Below are positions 24,002 to 36,004 of a DNA stretch of 64,000 nucleotides, one piece after another. The first letter of the stretch is position 1. The number at the start of each line of letters is the position of its first letter. The notes beneath the pieces were generated by a model, which was not told where the DNA came from, searched no databases, and saw nothing but the letters and a program-made list of their open reading frames with translations. The stretch comes from Corticium candelabrum (taxonomy: Eukaryota; Porifera; Homoscleromorpha; Homosclerophorida; Plakinidae), in the NCBI RefSeq assembly GCF_963422355.1, contig NC_085101.1:2725701-2789700 (forward strand). The letters are read 5' to 3'. Position numbers and translations under genes: made by a program.

Positions 24002-24634
24002 TATGTCATAAAGTGATTTCCTTCGACTGTGACCCTTGGATTTGTAAAATAAAGTATTGTTGTTGAGCTAGGTTGATTTCTCAGTGCGAATATGTTACCG
24101 CTGTATCTTGCACTTTGATTTTATCGACAAAAATGGGCTTGTCCGGGTAAGAAAGATTCTTTTCATGGAGGTGCTTTCATGTACAGATTTGTAAGATAAG
24201 CTTCGTTCTTGTCTTGAGTTACCGGTTTGGTGGGTTTTGTTGCTCATGTGCAATAGAACTATACCCCCATATACCCCATCTGCCCAGCTACTAAACTTTA
24301 AATGCCAGTCGATTGTGCACCATGGCATCGCTTTGATTATAATTGATACTGAAGTGGAGTTTGGCTAGGCAAGGCCCACCTTTGAGATGCGGCCAATATT
24401 TCATACTAGCTTAGCTACAGTGAGTTTCACAGAACCAAAATCGACAGGCCTGCGGGAAGTATTCACACAAATTTCCTAACTTTACACAAGTGGGTCTTAA
24501 GTTTAATCTAATAAGGGGCCGGTCATTACTAAGTGTGGGGGCCCCACTGCCTTTCGGTTAACTTTAGAACACCCCATGTGCATGTATGTTCATATACTGT
24601 AATACATGTAGTATATCTAATATCTAAAGCTTAA

Positions 24635-24637
<3 letters not shown>

Positions 24638-24669
<32 letters not shown>
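24638..24669. repeat. (TG)n microsatellite
   Basis: About 32 bp of TG. Confidence 0.9.
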
Positions 24670-24670
<1 letters not shown>

Positions 24671-25225
24671 GCGTTTGGCGGCCACGTCTTTTGTCCGTTT
24701 TGCAACCAAAATCGGCACGCACAGGGGAAGGTTTGCGTAAAAAAATAATGCACCGGGTCCCCTCTCGAGGGGTCGACCCCCGCGTAAAATTTCTCGATGA
24801 CGCAAACGCTACACATTCCCGTTCATTCGAACACACGCCCACACCACTCCTGTGTAGACGGTATGCATCATCATCCTTCGCAAAGCTTCGAGCGATCGAA
24901 TATCTCTTGCCAACGAGACTTACTCTTCTATCGTTTTCGTTTCTCTCCAAATTCTGATTGCATTTGCACCTAATCCAACCTACACGTTTTCTGCAGCAAG
25001 CACTACATGGGGAGTGTGTTGATTTCTATCGAAACAAGAGCGAAGAGGAAGATTCGAATTCATTCAGCATGTCCGGGACCTTGCAACAAAGATTGCACGT
25101 GCCTGTGTCCACAGACCTATCTTTACACTACAGTATCTTGACGGTACAAAGGACGGGCCATGTATACTAGTATAATCATATAGGTTAATCATGCATGTAC
25201 AACAAAAGTAGCTTGTTTCAGGGTT
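24670..25225. other. Gene-free stretch
   Basis: Open frames exist on both strands, but no domain or splice-supported gene was recognised. A possible terminal inverted repeat pair (GGCCGGTCATTACTAAG near 24515, and the reverse complement of CTTAATAATGACTGGCC near 26490) may bracket an older element that contains the 25232-26204 insertion. Confidence 0.3.
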
Positions 25226-25231
25226 CAAGTG

Positions 25232-26204
25232 CAGTGTGCGAAATAGTGTTTGACTGACCACGGGACATCATGTCCTGATAATTTAAAATTTGCCGGACAT
25301 TCCAATCCTGGCAAATACTACTTATCACTTAAAATTAACCACATATATACACATATTTAACAGACTAATTCTTGCCGGGTCCAATGGACTCTTGCTTCAC
25401 AGCTTGGGACAAAAGACCTTGCAATACCTCCTCGAGGAGTGAAGCAATGACACGTGCAAGTGAACATGTACACATACTGATCCCACCACATCTTGTTTCC
25501 CACATCTGAGTCCACCACACTAGATATGCAAGCACAAGAAGCAAAGTGGTTTGGGTGGAGGCATATGATTCCCCGATCAGATCTTGTTACTGTAGTGGAT
25601 CAAGTCATGACAATTATCACGGGTTGCTGCAGGAATTCGAGGTTGGTAGACGTGTCCATGTATTTATGTTGCCAAACTAAATCTCTTGGGATACTCTGCA
25701 CGAACAGGTTGACAAAAGACACTTGCCACTGCAGCTAGCTCGAGGATGCCTTACCAAGTGCTAGGTTTCATGGCTCTAGGTGACACTTTGATGTTGCATG
25801 CCTTTGATAAAAGAGTCATATGCACGCAATTAGTACAACCCACCTGACAAATTACTAAAAAAGGTCTGACTAACCATTGACAGACTTTCATTCCTCTGAC
25901 AGCTAGACTACGTCCTGGCTACAAACCCATCCGGGATTTGACAAAATACACGTACAGCACGCAGTACTGTACCGTACAGTGTACATGACGACACGTGGCT
26001 GCTTGCGTTTGTTTCCTGCAGGAACTTCCGAAACTACGTTTGTTCACATGACATTGGGATGTGCGAGGATGTGGGTTGTTCATACAGAATTCCACACTTG
26101 ACGCTACGCCACAAGACAAAATGTCCGGCAAAGTCACAAGTGGCCAGACAAGTGCTTCGTTTGGTAGGTAAAGGTCCGATGTCTGACCGTTATTTCGCAC
26201 ACTG
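25232..26204. mobile_element. 973-bp element with CAGTGTGCGAAATA inverted termini and 6-bp target duplication
   Basis: Ends are CAGTGTGCGAAATA and its inverse, TATTTCGCACACTG. CAAGTG flanks both sides (25226-25231 and 26205-26210). It is a complete copy of the family represented by a truncated copy at 20066. No transposase domain was recognised in either strand, so it is probably non-autonomous. Confidence 0.75.
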
Positions 26205-26783
26205 CAAGTGCTGTCTAGGTATGATTTCTTAATTTGGTTAATTCCATACAAGCTGTTGGCAAACCAAGTAAAGCAAGAATTGCTGCTTTTAGCAATACAA
26301 GTGTGTGAAACCTCCTAGAATATATACTGTTCTTGCATACAATTCTATAGTATACAGATAAACAACCCTGAAAACTCGTGACCCCCTGGGCTCAACAGAA
26401 GATGACCCAAATGCTTAGTGATCAAGCAAATCACTGAATTTAGACTTATAGCCCGACAGCAAATTTGCGAGCCCCTTGATACTTAATAATGACTGGCCTA
26501 TAATGAGGAATAAAAAATTAAAATTAATTTTATATTTATATGTATGTTATTTAGATGAGTAAATAATGGTTAAAAGTATCTCTTCTATGGTGTAGTTTGT
26601 TAGCACTACATACTGAAAACATTTGCCAATTAGTATCGATTGCTGCACAGCATATCATCTCTTTACAATCAGATTGTTAAGATTGCGCAACTCACAAGTA
26701 CTTGATCTATCTCTACATATATAGGGAGCTGTGTGTGCGCGCGCGCGCGCGCGTGTGTGTGTGTGTTTGTGAGTTTGTGTCAC

Positions 26784-26827
<44 letters not shown>

Positions 26828-27600
26828 CGAGCGTGCGTGCGTGCGTGCTTGCGTGTGTATGTTAGTGTGTGTGATCCTCTATATCTCCAATCCGGCGAAT
26901 CCCAGCTCCAACAATATTTAACCCTGCACCTCCATCCCACAATTCTGGACAGTGAATGCATCCTTATCTTCTTGAGTTTCTTGATTTTTGCATGTTTTAG
27001 TGAGCAAACCTCTTTCTTTCTTACTCGAATTTCTCTAAAAAGGCGAATCGGTTTTCTAACCATTCTGAAATCTCCATTTTCTGATTTCGGATGGTACACG
27101 GAACGTCTGGTATAATTATTACCATCTACTATTTTCGAATATGTCCGGGTCTTTCATAAATACGCCTACGTACGAGCGCCGAAATGTTGCTGCGTTCGTT
27201 GGTTCATGCTATGGCAGCATGCACGTCTTCAAAGTGACGACCAACAGGAAGGTCAAAATAGCTGCAAGAATAAGTATTGACCCGCATGCATTCCGGTCAT
27301 CTAAACGGGATTTTGTTATCTGAATAGCTAGCATACTCTGTGGCTTTATTTAGAGAACCTTTCCATTGTAGTGCATGGAGCCTGCAACTCTCTAGTCGTT
27401 TTATCTGCTGGGAACCAGCTAGCTACCAATATTTCCTGTTCAAAGAACTTGCAAATCAGCTATAGTTTTATAGGAAACGATGAATAGCAAGAAAGGTGGA
27501 TATTAAACATACGAAAGCAGTACAACAGATCACTACGGTTACATCCGGGCTATAACGGTCCCAATCAACTAGTTAGATAAGAATTGAACGGTAAATGCAT
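26205..27600. other. Intergenic stretch with a GC/GT microsatellite
   Basis: No gene supported. It holds the microsatellite at 26730-26870 and a 60-codon open frame at 27141-27323 with no recognisable domain. Confidence 0.4.
26730..26870. repeat. (GC)n(GT)n compound microsatellite
   Basis: Runs of GC, GT and CGTG units; the Arg/Ala/Val/Cys translations are artefacts. Confidence 0.9.
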
Positions 27601-27611
27601 GTAGTATACAG

Positions 27612-28049
27612 TTAATTTGACTGACTAACAACAACAATGACGGCGATCATAACTGCAACGTAGGTGACTACACCGACCAAAATGCCCACAACGCTGAGAA
27701 TGCGGGAGGTTCGAGCGGACATCTCACCTTCAGCAACTTTTCCTTGATCGTAACTGTCCGGGACATTGGTTAGTAAATATGTGCTTAGTCCGTACCATCA
27801 ATGAAAAGATTATTGCCGCAATTCCGAGCGGCCAAAAACAGAAGAGGCATGCTAACACTGCCAGAATCAAGCCGTCTGAAGGAGCAGTGACGATGGTCTG
27901 TCGATAAAAGAGAGTCGCTGGATTACAAACTCTACGTCCTGGTATGATAATTAATTAAATAATTAATAATTAATACTTACAGTCACATAACCAGGCTGTG
28001 TTGTGACCGTACCGTAGGGGCCTCCGGTTACCAGCGGTTTCTGCTTCAT
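27612..28049 (-). pseudogene. CD225 (dispanin/IFITM-like) gene copy A, splice frame unresolved
   Basis: Exon 1 is 28049-27981 (23 codons) and exon 2 is 27897-27796 (34 codons, first membrane helix, ACLFCFWPLGIAAIIFSLM). The third coding block lies below 27765 and reads SYDQGKVAEGEMSARTSRIL plus the second helix, to a stop at 27612. It matches the CD225 pattern of two helices with a short polar, Gly/Asp-rich loop. The exon 2/3 junction fails: the position of the family's TACAG acceptor reads CCAAT. The only nearby acceptor (GACAG, exon from 27753, preceded by a perfect TACTAAC branch site) gives a frameshift and early stop. It is either a pseudogene or has a base error. It belongs to the B/C family by its PLVTGGPYGT exon 1. 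Confidence 0.65.
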
Positions 28050-28441
28050 TCTAGATAATACAGTAAACGTTGAAAAAAGTTTAAATGCAGACTACGATTC
28101 GACAGTCGTACGCTTAGACACAGACCAATGGCCGTTAGTTTGTCTGTTTATAGTGTCCCGTATCATGTCGCTCTCTGCAAACTTTTCGACAAATTTGCGG
28201 TTCTGCTGGCGCTGCGAAGTAATGCGCTTACGCAACAGCCGAAATTGTGGCCAAACTAACACTTAGACAAACGACTTCCTATTTCTTGCGTCTTGCGCGT
28301 TTCTAGTCTACGTAACTCAAAGTCTGTCTAGTGTAGTACTTGTGCGCGTGCAGCTGTCATGTGGACACACATGGACGTACATGCTGTAGGCGCCGTCGTC
28401 GTTCGCACTGTATACGCAAATTGTACGTGAGTTGCAATTAC

Positions 28442-28560
28442 CTGTATTTATTCGAGATGTCTTGAACGCCTCACCGTTCCATTGAGCAGACGAAATCACG
28501 AGAGAACGAGGGTGTGCGACCTCGTGATCACGTACTCGACCTGTACGCGGATCGGTGAGG
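28442..28560 (-). promoter_or_regulatory. 5' noncoding exon and promoter region of CD225 copy A
   Basis: A splice donor AG|GTAATTGC at 28442/28441 matches those upstream of copies C and D. The exon upstream of it shares the TCTCTCGTGAT segment with C and D. The transcription start was not determined; the right limit is approximate. Confidence 0.4.
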
Positions 28561-30299
28561 GTAAATACGAGTATACAATTTATGAGCAGTTTTAATATAT
28601 TTAGAGTGAGCTAAATGTTTTTGTAATAAAAAGGGAATAGATTTTGAGATTGTTTGAGAACAAACTGCTGCACCAAACTGAGTGTGTGTATAGGCTAGTA
28701 GCATCTGGAACGAGACTATTTCCAGCTAGTTTTTGCAACAGTGAAGCTATTGGGTAAGAAACAGAATAATTGTGGTTCGAGACTCGTGATCCAGAACTCA
28801 GCCATGCGTATGCACCTTGGTACTGTACATCTAGACTGTTACTAAAACGGTGGCACAAAGACGATTAGAACTAATATGACGTCATCTTAAAAATAACGTG
28901 ACAGATATTTGATACAGATATGTTACAAAAAGAAGAGCTACATTTTACAGATTGTTACAAATATTTTATTAGGGCAATTAAATCAGCTGATATTTAGAGC
29001 GTCGTACAGAGGGCTAACTACCATGGAGCATCATTCTTCTAGGATGTTTTTGAGCATACATGTTTCTACTGGTCGTTACACTGAGATTGGTCTGAAACAG
29101 GTACATGCATACTGTGCCCATGCCATGATCCGTCACTCTATGACCGTACTGTATAGTACTGGCAATGCATGGGATTTCTCTGCATCACCAGTCCCATGCA
29201 TTAACCAATTTCTACGGCAAATTTGACTACAATGTCCTCAAACTTTAGCTTTAGTGTATGTGCTTAGAAATATGGCTATACTAATATGAGTCTCGTTGAT
29301 ACATGTACATTGAACATATCCCTGAGCAACAAATACTTCGCTTTGCCATTCCACTGAAATTTACTGCAATCGCTTCAGGGAAATATAGTACAGAGAACTG
29401 ACACTGCGGTATCACATTTTGAATTCGACAGCAAGCGATTTGCTGCATTAGATACACAAATTGGCAGCCAATCGAGGCTTTTAGTGCACTCCAGCATTCC
29501 ATGCATGGTTGGAGTTCAAACGCTGTATTGCACAGATTCTAAAAATTCGCCGAATGCGAGGCATTAGCAGGGTATGCTTACAATCACGTGACCGGAATGT
29601 GTTACACAACCGGACTGCGTGGTGTCTGGAACAAAACTGAGCAAAGTAAACGCCCAATCTATTTGTATTATGTCTGTTTAATTAATTAAGACACTGTCTC
29701 TGTACCTTTATAATGACCAGTATACCTTAAACCTATAATGTTTTGGATGCATTCTAATAAAATGTCGTGTGTTTCTATATTACGCGATAACATTGTCTAC
29801 TTGTTATTGAAGTAATGTTTTTACTGAATGTTATAAAATGAATGGTTGTATGCTAACTCAAAGACACTGCAACGTAAAGTTGACTAAACAGTAACAACAG
29901 TTAATTAGATGAATCGATGAAGAAGCACTGAAGTGCAAACTCTCCGGATCCGCTCTTACCTATACAGCTTGACTGCAATTATAGATTGTTAGACTCATGA
30001 TTGGCAGCATCTGCTTTTGTGAAATTTGGTGTATCCTTTCCCAACAATAGTAATTTAACAATAAATAAATATATATGTATAAATAGCGCGCGTTACTGAA
30101 CGGTGCCATTGATTATTCGCTTTTCATTACTGTTTACCAGGAGTTGCACACGTTTGGTAATGAACGGAAGAATTAACTAAAGAACGAATTAGGAACTAAT
30201 TGGGTACCTAGTACTCATTTTTGAGGTATTTTATGGGAAATGGACAAGCAAAAAAAGTTTTTCCATTTTGTTGTATCAGTCGTATAGTTTGGTGTTTTA
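28561..30299. other. Gene-free stretch
   Basis: Only short open frames on both strands, with no domain, splice-supported exon or clear transposon end recognised. Confidence 0.4.
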
Positions 30300-30329
30300 T
30301 GTAGGAGTACCTGGTTGAGATGCTTCGCA

Positions 30330-31640
30330 ACAGGTTTAAAAGGTTTCGGAAATCTGTGAAGTCTACATCAAATGGTTTCCATGATGATCAACAAACACAA
30401 GAAAAGAAAATCATTAGCTTCTAAGTCCAAGGTCATACCCCACCAGGAGAACAATTAACCAGGATCAGATGTTCATTCCTATAATCGACTTGTTCAGGTG
30501 CTTGAGGAGTTATACAAAAAGAACAATCTCTCCAAAGAATTTGTGGTACAACTGATGAACAACTTACAAGACTTTCCCTTTCCGGAGGAGTTCGGTAACA
30601 AGGAGTTTGCAATCCTTGCATCCCAACCATTTTTGAGATGCTTTGATGAAGTTAGCTAGATTTGATAAGCTTTTCGCCTTGTATGCTATTATGCTTCATG
30701 TATTTTATCTTCTTCCTTCAAATTGGTCGAATTTTGTTGAAGCTGATGTGAAGGAGACAATTGTCTGTTGATTGAAAGACTAGATATTCTGGAAAGATTA
30801 TTAGTCTTGCAAAGCGAGAGCAGCATCGTCATGCCATAAAATGTTTGATAGACCTTTTCCTTTCTTAAAGACAATAAGATGGTGGCGGTAATTTCTGTGC
30901 TGTACTGGTTACAAGGGAATTCTGTGAAGTTATAGGTTTCTTTTGCTGTAGGCTTATCGTGTGAACGAGCTCTGTTGTTGCTGGTGTCTTTGAGTACAAC
31001 GAAGAGGGCTAAGTTGTCAATGTACTTGATGTTGTATAAGTTAGTAACAATTAGAGTGATGTCATTACCCATTCGGTCTGGCTACCTTTCCGACAGAAGC
31101 ATGTGCATTTAGTCAAGTACCGTACTAATTTTTGCTTTACGTACAGTTCCTAGCTTAGCTGTAAAGCATAATTGGCTGTTCTAGAATTCAAGTGATGCTT
31201 TTCAAGAAGCTTCAAAGCAAAAGAACAACTGTCCAATGATTTTATCAACTGATGGTAGTCCAAGAGAATATTTTCTTGCCATTGAGAAGGCTATACTAGG
31301 AGTATTTAAGGCTGCAGCAGATTTCGCTTGGGCTCTACTGGCAACCTTTTACGTTATATATTGCCTTTCCTGACAATTTAAAGAAGTTTTGTTTGATCCT
31401 GGAAACCTGCCTGGCAAAGCTGTCTTCAGAGGAAACAACAGTTGCCACAAAGTGCCTCCTAAGCACCATTACCCACATGAAGTGCTAGTTTGGACAGATT
31501 ATCAAGAACTATGTTGATATTAGTGTGATTGCTAATTCAGCGTGTATTGTGCGCTGTTCCAAATGTATGGTAATCGTGCAAGTGGTAACAATATGCTGTA
31601 GTATGAGTTGAATCAATGTGAATGTCCCAGTTGATGAATA
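30330..31640 (+). pseudogene. Eroded coding relic of unknown family
   Basis: Protein-like segments recur in changing frames: LEELYKKNNLSKEFVVQLMN then FPFPEEFGNKEFAILASQPF (30500-30655), and later SWALLATFYVIY-like and LKKFCLILETCL-like pieces with regular helix periodicity (31290-31480). Stops and frame changes separate them. The bias is clearly coding in origin, but I cannot name the family; a transposon-borne or duplicated host gene are both possible. Confidence 0.35.
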
Positions 31641-32879
31641 TTTTAATGAACATCAGTAGTGCATTTTATTATATATCGTACCTGTGAAGACTTCTGTAAA
31701 CAGGCTACCTAAGAGGCAGGTTTTGCACTATTGTAGAGTTCACAAATTGATAGGAGCTGATGAGCATCAAAGTAAGCTAATACTGCATGTTTGAGGCTGT
31801 TGATATAGTAATGTGAATTGTGTTTTAGGAAGGTTCTGCATGTAATTGAAGTTAGTAATGGTAAGACTTCAATGTGTTCTTGTTTAGAGAACTCATATGG
31901 TCTGTTTTTAGAGACCAGTGAGAAATGCGGGCATCCATACTGCGTCAGCGCAGCATTGTAATGAGTAGCAAACATCAGTAGGTTTTTCAATATTTTGGCT
32001 TGCTTGGAATACAACTAACAATAACCTAGATAGGGACTACTAGTTGTTTTATGTCAGAAGATAATTCGCAAATGGCCAGTATTGATGCACCAACTGGTTA
32101 GAAATTTCAATTTTTGAATAAACACTTTTAGAGTAAAGCATTAGCAATTGTTGCAACAAGAAATGTTAATGTCCGTTTTGTGTTTCCTTCAAGGAGTAAT
32201 CATGTCTGTGGCACTCGATCTCTGAACTGCTATACTGTACCGTGGTAAGAGTCTTGCATTCAGAGATTTGTGAATAAAACTGCTACTATTTCTCTGTTGC
32301 TATAGAGACCAGAGATGACATCATTTCTGCAGCTAATCTTTCATGCTGTCTGGACATCCATGTATGATGGAAGCAAACTCAGTAAGGGGCTAGTGCTTCT
32401 CATGTACTCAAGCCAACCAGCTTACATGATCTGTCATAGTGCATGCCAGTTCAGTACTCTTAAGGACATGGATACAGTTATGAAATTACTGCACAGAAAA
32501 TACACTATTTTTGTTTGTTTTAGTGATTGTGGTGCACAAGATGGCGTACATTCAATAGCAGTATTGTAGACATTGGGGCATCTACATTGAATACATGCTA
32601 AAAGGTCTAGATTCGTGTGAGTGTATCAGCAAACTAGAAATGCCAAAGAGAAGTACTAAATATGGCCAAACTGTAGGAAGAATGTCTTTTTGACGTCTCA
32701 AAGGATGTTCATGTAAGCACACTGCAACTCTTACGGATAACACTGCTCTGAAATTTGCATGAGATGTTGTAGTATAGCTGACAGGATAATGCAAAATGAG
32801 GTCCAATACTCAGGAATGTACATAACATGAAGACTTTGAAGTATGAAGAATCACTCTTCCTTATTATCTGAATTAGATC
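31641..32879. other. Gene-free stretch
   Basis: Short open frames only. Nothing recognisable apart from AT-rich spacer. Confidence 0.35.
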
Positions 32880-32884
32880 TACTG

Positions 32885-33648
32885 TTGCAGTGAAAATCCA
32901 TGCAGGAAGATATTTAGAAAAAACTATTTCACAGACTATATAAATATAATCTTACATGTAGGTATAGAGATGGGAAATCTCATTGCGTGTTTAGGTACTT
33001 GCACAGTAGAAAGGCTAGCTTTATTGTTTTTACTGCATCTGTAGGTCAGGAGAAGCCTTGCAACGTGTTGATTGTCACATTGGAGCAGCTGTCTCTGCAA
33101 GATGTCGACTGGTTGTCCGAATGGTACATCTAATATTCTACCATCATTAAGCTCAAGATTCCAAGTCACTGCTGTGGATTATTATATCATACAAACGTAT
33201 GGTCTAGATCGTGTAGTTACATGCCTATACCGGTTGGCAGACATGTGTTGTAGATAGTTTTTGACTTCTGTGATATTGGTATAGGATTATTTTGTAGTCG
33301 TATTTATTACTTCTGATAGTAATTTGAGGTAAATTATTTCACTGGGGCAATCCGTGTGCTGGGTTGGCGAGTAAGGAGAAGCAGCTATTAGAACCGTAAC
33401 AATGCGCTACATCTATATATCTTTACTCCTATTCAAGTGTTCTTTGAGCACCGTCTCTGGTACATCGGCAACCCAGGTGGTTATGCAGTAGCATCTGAAT
33501 AGGACTCCTGCCAGAGTACCATACAGGGTGTCCACAAAGCACAAATATCCAAGGTCCAAGTAACAGATGTAGTGCGATATACGTAAGCGTGACGGGTCTG
33601 GCTACGTGAGGCTATTCGCCGCCTCTGTATACGAGAAATATTAAAGGC
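32885..33648 (-). repeat. Segmental duplication, arm 1 (matches 48205-48955)
   Basis: About 760 bp collinear with 48205-48955, sharing long identical blocks such as CTTACATGTAGGTATAGAGA. On the minus strand it holds a peptide like WNLELNDGRILDVPFGQPVD and HVARLLLTYRC, present in both arms, so a coding exon was probably duplicated. The duplication ends exactly where the CD225 copy B module begins. Confidence 0.8.
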
Positions 33649-34028
33649 GATATGATTAGTGGACTTCACGTGATCACTAGAGAGAGAAAGAGCAAAATTG
33701 TTGAATCACGTGATACTCGACTGACCTGCGCATTGGACAATTATTTATGAACACCTAAATATTTAATGTATTTTGCGTAAATCGATTGTTATAATTATTC
33801 TATGATTTAGATTGTTTATAGAAAATGATCACAAACAATTACGTGTATAGCGCATACATACAGGGTAAGTAACATAAATGTTTCAATAAAACATGCCAAT
33901 AAAAAGGTACAATGTATTCACAATAGGACCAAAACAGAAATACTACCAAGTCATAAGTCACATCCGAGCTTCAAAAACTATTTCAACCATCCACAAAATT
34001 GCATGCATGATGCTTGCAACTTTTTTAG

Positions 34029-34371
34029 TTAAGCGAAACCACCAATTACTCCGATGATTCCAGCAAAGTACAAGATTGTGCCAACAACAAAGGCCGCAAT
34101 GCTGAGAGCGCGAGAGGTTTGAGCTGCAGCGTCACCTCCATTAGCATCGCCTCGATCATAACGCTTATGTGCCTGTAATAAATATAAAATTATGCCTAGA
34201 ACACGTCTTCAACGCTTAATAACAGTCACCTTAACTGAATAAATTATTCCCGCAATTCCAACAGGCCAAAAACAAAAAATGCAAGTTAGCACCGACAATA
34301 TGAAAGTCTTGTCGTCTGAAAGAGCACTGTCCTCAAAAGTCTGTAAAAAGTAGAGAAATATTAGATTACAG

Positions 34372-34410
<39 letters not shown>

Positions 34411-34507
34411 CTAGCTGTTGTAATTGGTAACTTACAGTCACGTGACGTGGCTCACTAGTAATTGTACCGTCGGGGCCTCCAGTTACCAGCGGTCTACGAA
34501 GGTCCAT
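34029..34507 (-). CDS. CD225 (dispanin/IFITM-like) protein, copy B, 108 aa
   Basis: Exons 34507-34436, 34340-34230 and 34172-34029 splice in phase 0 at GT-AG sites to 24 + 37 + 47 residues. Helix 1 is FILSVLTCIFCFWPVGIAGI, followed by the loop SVKAHKRYDRGDANGGD, and helix 2 covers ALSIAAFVVGTILYFAGIIG. This is the CD225 layout, with Cys residues at the membrane edge that are S-palmitoylated in IFITM proteins. Members shape membrane curvature and fusion; animal IFITMs also restrict virus entry. The function of this copy is not known. It pairs with copy C downstream on the right and is nearly identical to copy E. Confidence 0.85.
34373..34409. repeat. (TA)n microsatellite in intron 1 of copy B
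   Basis: 37 bp of TA; copy E has no such run at the same place, so the expansion is recent. Confidence 0.9.
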
Positions 34508-34797
34508 TCTAGAATAACAAGTTCATGCAGTAAACGTTAGCACATAGAAAAACAATTCAATCCTCGTGTACGCGTGGGCAGCAAGCAATTTCTGTCTCAC
34601 ACATGCTAGCATGGAGCTGTCGCCGCGAGGGCAGCAAGCAATTCCGTCTTACCATCGAGCTGTCAGCAAAACTCTAAGAATCCTCGCGGTTCGCTTTTAA
34701 AAGAAACAGCTTTGTTCGAAACTGACATGTCTCAAGCGTGCATAATAACATAACTTTCTCTATGTAACTCCTACGCCTCCGTTTCTCTGTCTGTCTG

Positions 34798-34798
<1 letters not shown>

Positions 34799-34879
<81 letters not shown>
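34799..34879. repeat. (TC)n(AC)n microsatellite in the B-type upstream region
   Basis: About 80 bp. The same position upstream of the orphan B-type flank (37522-37720) and of copy E (61640-61722) also carries TC runs. Confidence 0.9.
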
Positions 34880-34881
<2 letters not shown>

Positions 34882-35014
34882 TGCTTAATTAATGCATTGA
34901 TTAATACATGTGATGTGTCGACTAATGGAGACCGACGTCTACTGTCCGCCGTTTTATTGCACAGTTACATGCCCTTCGCCTTAATTAATCAAATTGTAAG
35001 TATTTGGAAATTAC

Positions 35015-35110
35015 CTTAGCTTTTCACGAGGTTTATGAGACAACACTGACTAAATAAGCACACGAGATCGCAAAACAAAGAGATAGTGCTGTCTAGTACT
35101 CACGTGATAT
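35015..35110 (-). promoter_or_regulatory. 5' noncoding exon and promoter region of CD225 copy B
   Basis: Donor AAG|GTAATTTCC at 35015/35014. The exon contains a GATCTCGTGTG-like block shared with the orphan flank at 37860-37950. A CACGTGATATTCGA motif lies just upstream at about 35101. The ATG-proximal acceptor is TAG one base before the start codon. Extent to the right is approximate. Confidence 0.45.
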
Positions 35111-35303
35111 TCGAATAGCCCACGTCTATAAATTGGTGTGAGTAAATTCCAATATACGATTTGTGGGCAAAAAGTGCATTAATTATTAAAATATTTACAT
35201 TGTGCATGACAATTTAAAATAACAGTTTTTTGCTGTTGCAATTAAAGTTTAAGAGCGTCGAGTCTGTCTAATTTTGTCTTCTCCATGACAAACAGAGGCA
35301 TAC

Positions 35304-35311
<8 letters not shown>

Positions 35312-35346
<35 letters not shown>
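35312..35346. repeat. (TA)n microsatellite
   Basis: About 35 bp. Confidence 0.9.
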
Positions 35347-35348
<2 letters not shown>

Positions 35349-35556
35349 TTATTGACATGCGCAGAGGGATTGCTGAAATTACGACCACTATAATTCTGGT
35401 TCACTGCAGTTCTAGGTCTAGGCGAATAGAATTATGGATTACTGGAATTCTGGACAACTGGAATTCTGAACTACTGAACCACAAAAATATTCTGGACAAT
35501 TTGTAGTATAGGTAATTGAAAGACTCCGGATCACGAACAAGAAGAAAGGGACTCAG

Positions 35557-35557
<1 letters not shown>

Positions 35558-35621
<64 letters not shown>
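35558..35621. repeat. (TA)n microsatellite
   Basis: About 63 bp, at the site where the sister module at 62 kb carries a Tc1-like insertion. Confidence 0.9.
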
Positions 35622-35623
<2 letters not shown>

Positions 35624-36004
35624 AGTAGAAAATTGAACATAGGAACTGCCATTCTTCTTATAGTTCAAAACTCTATATTAGAAAAAAATCCTCAATGGGC
35701 AATGACTAAAGTTGGGAAACACGGCCTCTCCAAGACCTTAATCAGCGAGGACGTTGCAAACATGCGCGTTTAACAGCGCGAGCTTATCAAAATTATATCA
35801 TATATTTTTGATTGCGGAGAAAATTACTACAGAAAGCGAAGGTTGCATGCGCACACTTTCAAGACACGTGACACCGATTTACTCATAGCAAAATGCAACA
35901 AGAAACATAACAACACAAACAACCAAAAGTAATACACTGAAATAGTAAAACGTAGATCCTATCCGTGTCTCAACGGTCCCAACCAGTCAGAAGATTTTGG
36001 GATG

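Noticed and set aside
28764-28780. GGTTCGAGACTCG, resembling a tRNA B-box
   Set aside because: No A-box, acceptor stem or cloverleaf could be placed around it.
33660-33730. CACGTGATACTCGAC motif as a promoter of copy B
   Set aside because: It lies 3' of copy B on the minus strand; copy B's own leader and motif are at 35015-35110. It may be a leftover of a lost neighbouring module.
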